From: Candidatus Woesearchaeota archaeon
Lineage (GTDB): Archaea; Nanobdellota; Nanobdellia; Woesearchaeales; GW2011-AR9
Direction of reading: 5' to 3'
DNA length: 7,472 bases
Assembly (NCBI GenBank): GCA_016181345.1
Contig: JACOZM010000122.1
Span: forward strand, 1-7,472
The position numbers and the translations under genes are program-made. This document shows positions 5,018 through 7,472 of this stretch, one piece after another. The notes below the pieces were generated by a model that did not search any database, was not told the origin of the DNA, and saw only the letters and a list, made by a program, of their open reading frames with translations. How positions within the stretch are numbered: position 1 is the first letter of the stretch; every line of letters begins with the position of its first letter.

Positions 5018-5042
5018 CCAGGAGAATTTCCTATTTATAAAC
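5018..5042 (-). promoter_or_regulatory. Promoter of the SLT-like gene with operator-like motif
   Basis: The minus strand has GTTTATAAAT at 5042-5033, centred about 25 bp before the ATG at 5012, so the mRNA is probably leaderless. Between the TATA box and the start lies GGAAATTCTCC (5031-5021), a palindrome with one mismatched pair, followed by TGGGG. A protein bound there would block polymerase, as many archaeal repressors do. ATTCTCCTGG here (5027-5018) is also found at 723-732. Confidence 0.6.
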
Positions 5043-5073
5043 CTTTCGCATGTAATCACTACTAAGTTATAAC

Positions 5074-5079
5074 AAAAAA
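5074..5079 (-). terminator. Short oligo-T run after gatE
   Basis: A T6 run on the minus strand lies 50 bp past the gatE stop codon in an AT-rich spacer and just upstream of the next promoter. It is the only candidate gatE terminator in the 116-bp gap, and is weak by length. Confidence 0.3.
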
Positions 5080-5128
5080 TAGTGCCATTTCATTCAAATA
5101 ATATGGTAGGTCTACAATGATTTATATC

Positions 5129-6946
5129 CTATTTCCTCAATTTCTGCAGAAGTTCATTGATAACTTTCCCCGATGCCTTCCCACCTAATTTCTTCATACA
5201 GATCCCCATTAATGCACCTAGAGGAGCAGTTGGATTTTCTCCCAAAATTTTTTGGATAGTTTCTTCCAAAGCTTCACTAGAAAGGGTTTCATATTTCGCT
5301 AAGTTGAACTTGCCGGTGATCATATCTATTAAAACATCAAGAACAATATCCTTATGGATCTTTTCTTCTGCTAAATATTGAAACAGATCACGGAAGTGAT
5401 GTTCAGTTAATTTTTCAGGATCTAAAGAATATACTCGTTTAATTTCCAATAGCGACGGGCCTAGGGTTTCAGCGATAAATGCCGGCTTGATTAAAGGATA
5501 TTTTTTGACTAACTCCTCAAATAACAGAAGATGGTCTGATCGGGCAATGAACGTAGCTAAATCAACACTAAGGTTTAAATCTGTCTGAAATCGTTTAATT
5601 TTATTCTCTAGTAATTCAGGAAGATTGATGGTATCTAATGAAGGACGGATCAGCGGAACATCTGTTTCTGGATACATTCTTGCTTCTCCTGAAATAGGAC
5701 GTAAATAAGAAGTTGTCCCATCTGCATTAGCCTTCCGGACTTCTCTAGGGATTCCTAATAAGACTTCGCTAGCACGAGCATGAACTGCTTTTAAAGCTAA
5801 TTTCGCTTTTTGTTCTTCATCACATACAAGAATAAAAGCATCAGTACTCCCACACTTCAATTTCTTTCTTATCTTAGCGATATCTAACTGCTCTATTCCA
5901 TAATTAGGAAGTTCATCTGAATGAAATATTCCGCCGACTCCTGCAATGATTTTTGCCCTTCCAGAAAACTCTGTTCCTAGCCGATAACCTGGCTGTAATT
6001 CTCTTCCAATAATACCTAAAAATCCATTTAACATAAAACCTAAAATTTTTCCTTTTTTATCCAAAGTGCTTTGGATGATCTTAGATGTACAGTCAGCTAA
6101 AATAGTGCTTAAATCAACAATCTCAAAAGGACTTAAGCGCAAACCTCGAAGTTCTTGTTTAATTTTCAGCAATTCGCCTTGACGTTGAGCTTCTAAGCTG
6201 ATAATTGTCGGAAGCATCCGCAGATCCTGTGCCCCTTTAATTTCAATCCTCTCCCCGTCAGCAACGGAAACATTAACATCCTGCCTTATAGTTCCTAAGC
6301 CCCGTTTTATCCCGGGCAATGAACGTAATAGTAACCCTAACTTTTTTGCTGTTTCTAATCCCTGCTCTGGAGTTTTTATATCAGGGGCCGTTCCAATTTC
6401 AATAAGAGGAATTCCTAGACGATCAAGACGATAAATTCTTTCCGTAAGAGATTCAGACACTATCTTGCTAGAATCTTCTTCTAGAGATATATTTGTAATG
6501 TTTACTTCCCCGTCTGTCGTTTGGATCCTTCCGTTCCTAGCAATTAAAGCTGTCCTCTGAAATCCAGATGTATTAGAACCATCAACAATCGTTTTTCTCA
6601 TCACTTGAATGACCGAAGAGATCTCAGAATTTAGGAATGTAGACAGCTGTAACGCTGTTGACAACGCTTCAGGATTAAGATTATGCGGAGGTTCTTCATC
6701 AGTCTCCACTAAACACGTCGTGTCCGAATATCCTTCATAAACAAAAGTTTTGTCGCGCAATTGTTCCTGCCTGGCAGCAATATCTACTTTCCCTTCCTCT
6801 CCTGCTGAAGCGCGTATTTTCCGCCGAATCCTAAAATCAGGTGTTTCTTCCCGTAATAATGTCGGACAATGACAAAATAACTTTTGACCTTCTAACTGCT
6901 GATGAATTTCAATCCCGCACTTCAAACCCAGCTTTTTATAATCCAT
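5129..6946 (-). CDS. gatE: Glutamyl-tRNA(Gln) amidotransferase subunit E
   Basis: This 605-residue protein is a complete archaeal GatE. With the asparaginase-like GatD, which is not in this window, it turns Glu-tRNA(Gln) into Gln-tRNA(Gln) in the cytoplasm; GatE activates the glutamate with ATP and binds the tRNA. The start LGLKCGIEIHQQLEGQKLFC (6-25) is the standard GatE/GatB opening. The cradle domain continues through RLGIPLIEIGTAPDI (176-190) and RQDVNVSVADGERIEIKGAQ (221-240). An AspRS-like insertion (GAD type) lies at about 285-415, and ARMYPETDVPLI (422-433) marks the return to the GatB-like core. The helical and YqeY-like tail covers about 455-605 and includes APLGALMG. The length is slightly short of the usual ~620 but no part is missing. 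The ATG at 6946 is preceded by a TATA-like element at -25 and no Shine-Dalgarno site. GatE is restricted to archaea, so this gene fixes the domain of the organism. Confidence 0.98.
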   Translation of the reverse strand: MDYKKLGLKCGIEIHQQLEGQKLFCHCPTLLREETPDFRIRRKIRASAGEEGKVDIAARQEQLRDKTFVYEGYSDTTCLVETDEEPPHNLNPEALSTALQLSTFLNSEISSVIQVMRKTIVDGSNTSGFQRTALIARNGRIQTTDGEVNITNISLEEDSSKIVSESLTERIYRLDRLGIPLIEIGTAPDIKTPEQGLETAKKLGLLLRSLPGIKRGLGTIRQDVNVSVADGERIEIKGAQDLRMLPTIISLEAQRQGELLKIKQELRGLRLSPFEIVDLSTILADCTSKIIQSTLDKKGKILGFMLNGFLGIIGRELQPGYRLGTEFSGRAKIIAGVGGIFHSDELPNYGIEQLDIAKIRKKLKCGSTDAFILVCDEEQKAKLALKAVHARASEVLLGIPREVRKANADGTTSYLRPISGEARMYPETDVPLIRPSLDTINLPELLENKIKRFQTDLNLSVDLATFIARSDHLLLFEELVKKYPLIKPAFIAETLGPSLLEIKRVYSLDPEKLTEHHFRDLFQYLAEEKIHKDIVLDVLIDMITGKFNLAKYETLSSEALEETIQKILGENPTAPLGALMGICMKKLGGKASGKVINELLQKLRK

Positions 6947-6965
6947 AACCAGAGAGAAAGAAGAT

Positions 6966-6979
6966 TATTTTAAAAATGA
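6966..6979 (-). promoter_or_regulatory. Predicted TATA element of gatE
   Basis: The minus strand reads ATTTTTAAAATAAT at 6979-6966, centred about 25 bp before the gatE ATG, which again suggests a leaderless mRNA. The element directly follows the T16 tract. In such AT-rich DNA a chance match is quite possible. Confidence 0.4.
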
Positions 6980-6994
6980 AAAAAAAAAAAAAAA
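6979..6994 (-). repeat. Homopolymer tract (A16 on the plus strand, T16 on the minus strand)
   Basis: Sixteen A in a row lie in the helicase-gatE spacer, directly beside the predicted gatE TATA element. On the transcribed minus strand it is a T16 tract, which would be a strong archaeal termination signal for read-through from the helicase gene. Its length may vary between cells or be misread in sequencing. Confidence 0.8.
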
Positions 6995-7034
6995 GATAGT
7001 CCGATTGAGAAATCAAGAAAAATAAACAAAATGA

Positions 7035-7115
7035 TGTTAAGAAAAAAAAGACATGATTAAAAAAACATTAAAAAAAGAATAAATTCTAAAAAATAAAAGA
7101 TATAGCAAAAAAGAT
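7035..7115 (-). terminator. T-rich termination region after the DEAD-box helicase gene
   Basis: From the TAG stop at 7116-7118 the minus strand runs through several oligo-T stretches (T6, T6, T6 and others) in a spacer with hardly any G or C. Multiple oligo-T runs are typical of archaeal factor-independent termination. With the T16 tract further on, this separates the helicase transcript from gatE. Confidence 0.5.
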
Positions 7116-7472
7116 CTAATCCCCGCTATTCCAAGCATATTGATCTCGTCCTGGACTACGAGTAGTACGGGAATCTACTCCCTGCCTTCTCGGTCCAGAC
7201 CAATTTCTTGAGCCTCGGGAATTTCCGCCGTAAGAACTATTGCTATTAGATCGGTCTCCCCAGGACTTAGAATAGTTGTTGTTGCTTCTAGAGAAGCCGC
7301 CTCTTCTTTGCCTAGGTCCTCGGCCCAAATTAGAATCAAATTGGACTTTCTGAAACTCTTCATCTGGCATTTCCTGAATCTTAAGATGCCTGTATCTTGT
7401 CAAGATATCGCCAAAGACTCCAAAGTCATTTTCTGATAATAACGTAATCGCTTTCCCGCTTTCTCCAGCACG
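7116..7472 (-). CDS. DEAD-box RNA helicase, C-terminal part (5' end beyond the window)
   Basis: The minus-strand frame is open to the right edge of the window, giving 118 residues and a TAG stop; a TTG at 7403-7401 is merely an internal leucine. The visible part begins RAGESGKAITLLSENDFG, which directly continues helicase motif VI (HRxGRxGRAG...) and is followed by the usual end of the second RecA domain. This identifies a DEAD-box ATP-dependent RNA helicase, which unwinds RNA duplexes in ribosome assembly or RNA decay. Motifs I to V lie outside the window. From about residue 51 onward the rest is low complexity: rich in R, G, S, N and aromatic residues, with RGG, RG and SYGG elements and no predicted fold. 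Such tails bind RNA non-specifically and can drive condensate formation. It is separated from gatE by 169 bp of T-rich spacer. Confidence 0.9.
   Translation of the reverse strand, partial: RAGESGKAITLLSENDFGVFGDILTRYRHLKIQEMPDEEFQKVQFDSNLGRGPRQRRGGFSRSNNNYSKSWGDRSNSNSSYGGNSRGSRNWSGPRRQGVDSRTTRSPGRDQYAWNSGD

Noticed and set aside
7116..7403. Independent 95-residue RG-rich protein starting at a TTG
   Set aside because: The frame stays open to the window edge and the upstream residues continue DEAD-box motif VI, so the TTG is an internal leucine.
1..7472. Bacterial origin of the window, suggested by Lit-like, SLT-like and CcdA-like genes
   Set aside because: gatE is archaeal-specific, and TATA boxes at -25 with leaderless starts and oligo-T terminators fit an archaeon better.

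Overview
The window looks like part of a small-genome archaeon, most likely a DPANN lineage of the Woesearchaeota/Pacearchaeota kind. The strongest evidence is a full-length gatE, the archaeal-specific subunit of the GatDE tRNA-dependent amidotransferase. Supporting signs are an archaeal-type endonuclease III, TATA boxes placed about 25 bp upstream of several start codons (leaderless style), few Shine-Dalgarno sites, oligo-T terminators and AT-rich spacers. The lineage assignment below domain level is inference.

Layout. Bases 1-1159 hold two plus-strand genes of unknown function: a 5'-truncated 203-residue protein and a 117-residue protein. They meet a minus-strand block at 1160-1278, where two perfect inverted repeats (12-bp and 10-bp stems) probably act as a two-way terminator. 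All the rest is on the minus strand. Listed in order along the plus strand these are nth (endonuclease III), a secreted thioredoxin fold fused to a CcdA/DsbD-like membrane domain, a DUF1461/Lit-family membrane protein, a membrane-anchored lysozyme/SLT-like protein, gatE, and the C-terminal end of a DEAD-box RNA helicase with an RG/N/S-rich tail.

The centre of interest is the envelope-facing trio at 2172-5012, transcribed in the order SLT-like, Lit-like, thioredoxin-CcdA-like. All three resemble proteins whose known bacterial substrates (peptidoglycan, diacylglyceryl lipoproteins) a typical archaeon lacks. The CcdA-like member has lost the hallmark membrane cysteines while keeping the thioredoxin CxxC. 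Whether the three form one pathway is inference; each seems to have its own promoter.

The non-coding DNA is unusually structured. Three genes (the 117-residue gene, nth, the CcdA-like gene) have a predicted TATA box about 100 bp upstream, and the presumed leader between the predicted transcription start and the start codon is made of short direct repeats: a 9-mer pair with period 22, a 19-bp unit repeated 2-3 times, and a 16-bp unit repeated about 5 times. The other three intact minus-strand genes (SLT-like, Lit-like, gatE) have the TATA box at about -25 and look leaderless. No tRNA, rRNA, CRISPR array or insertion sequence was seen.
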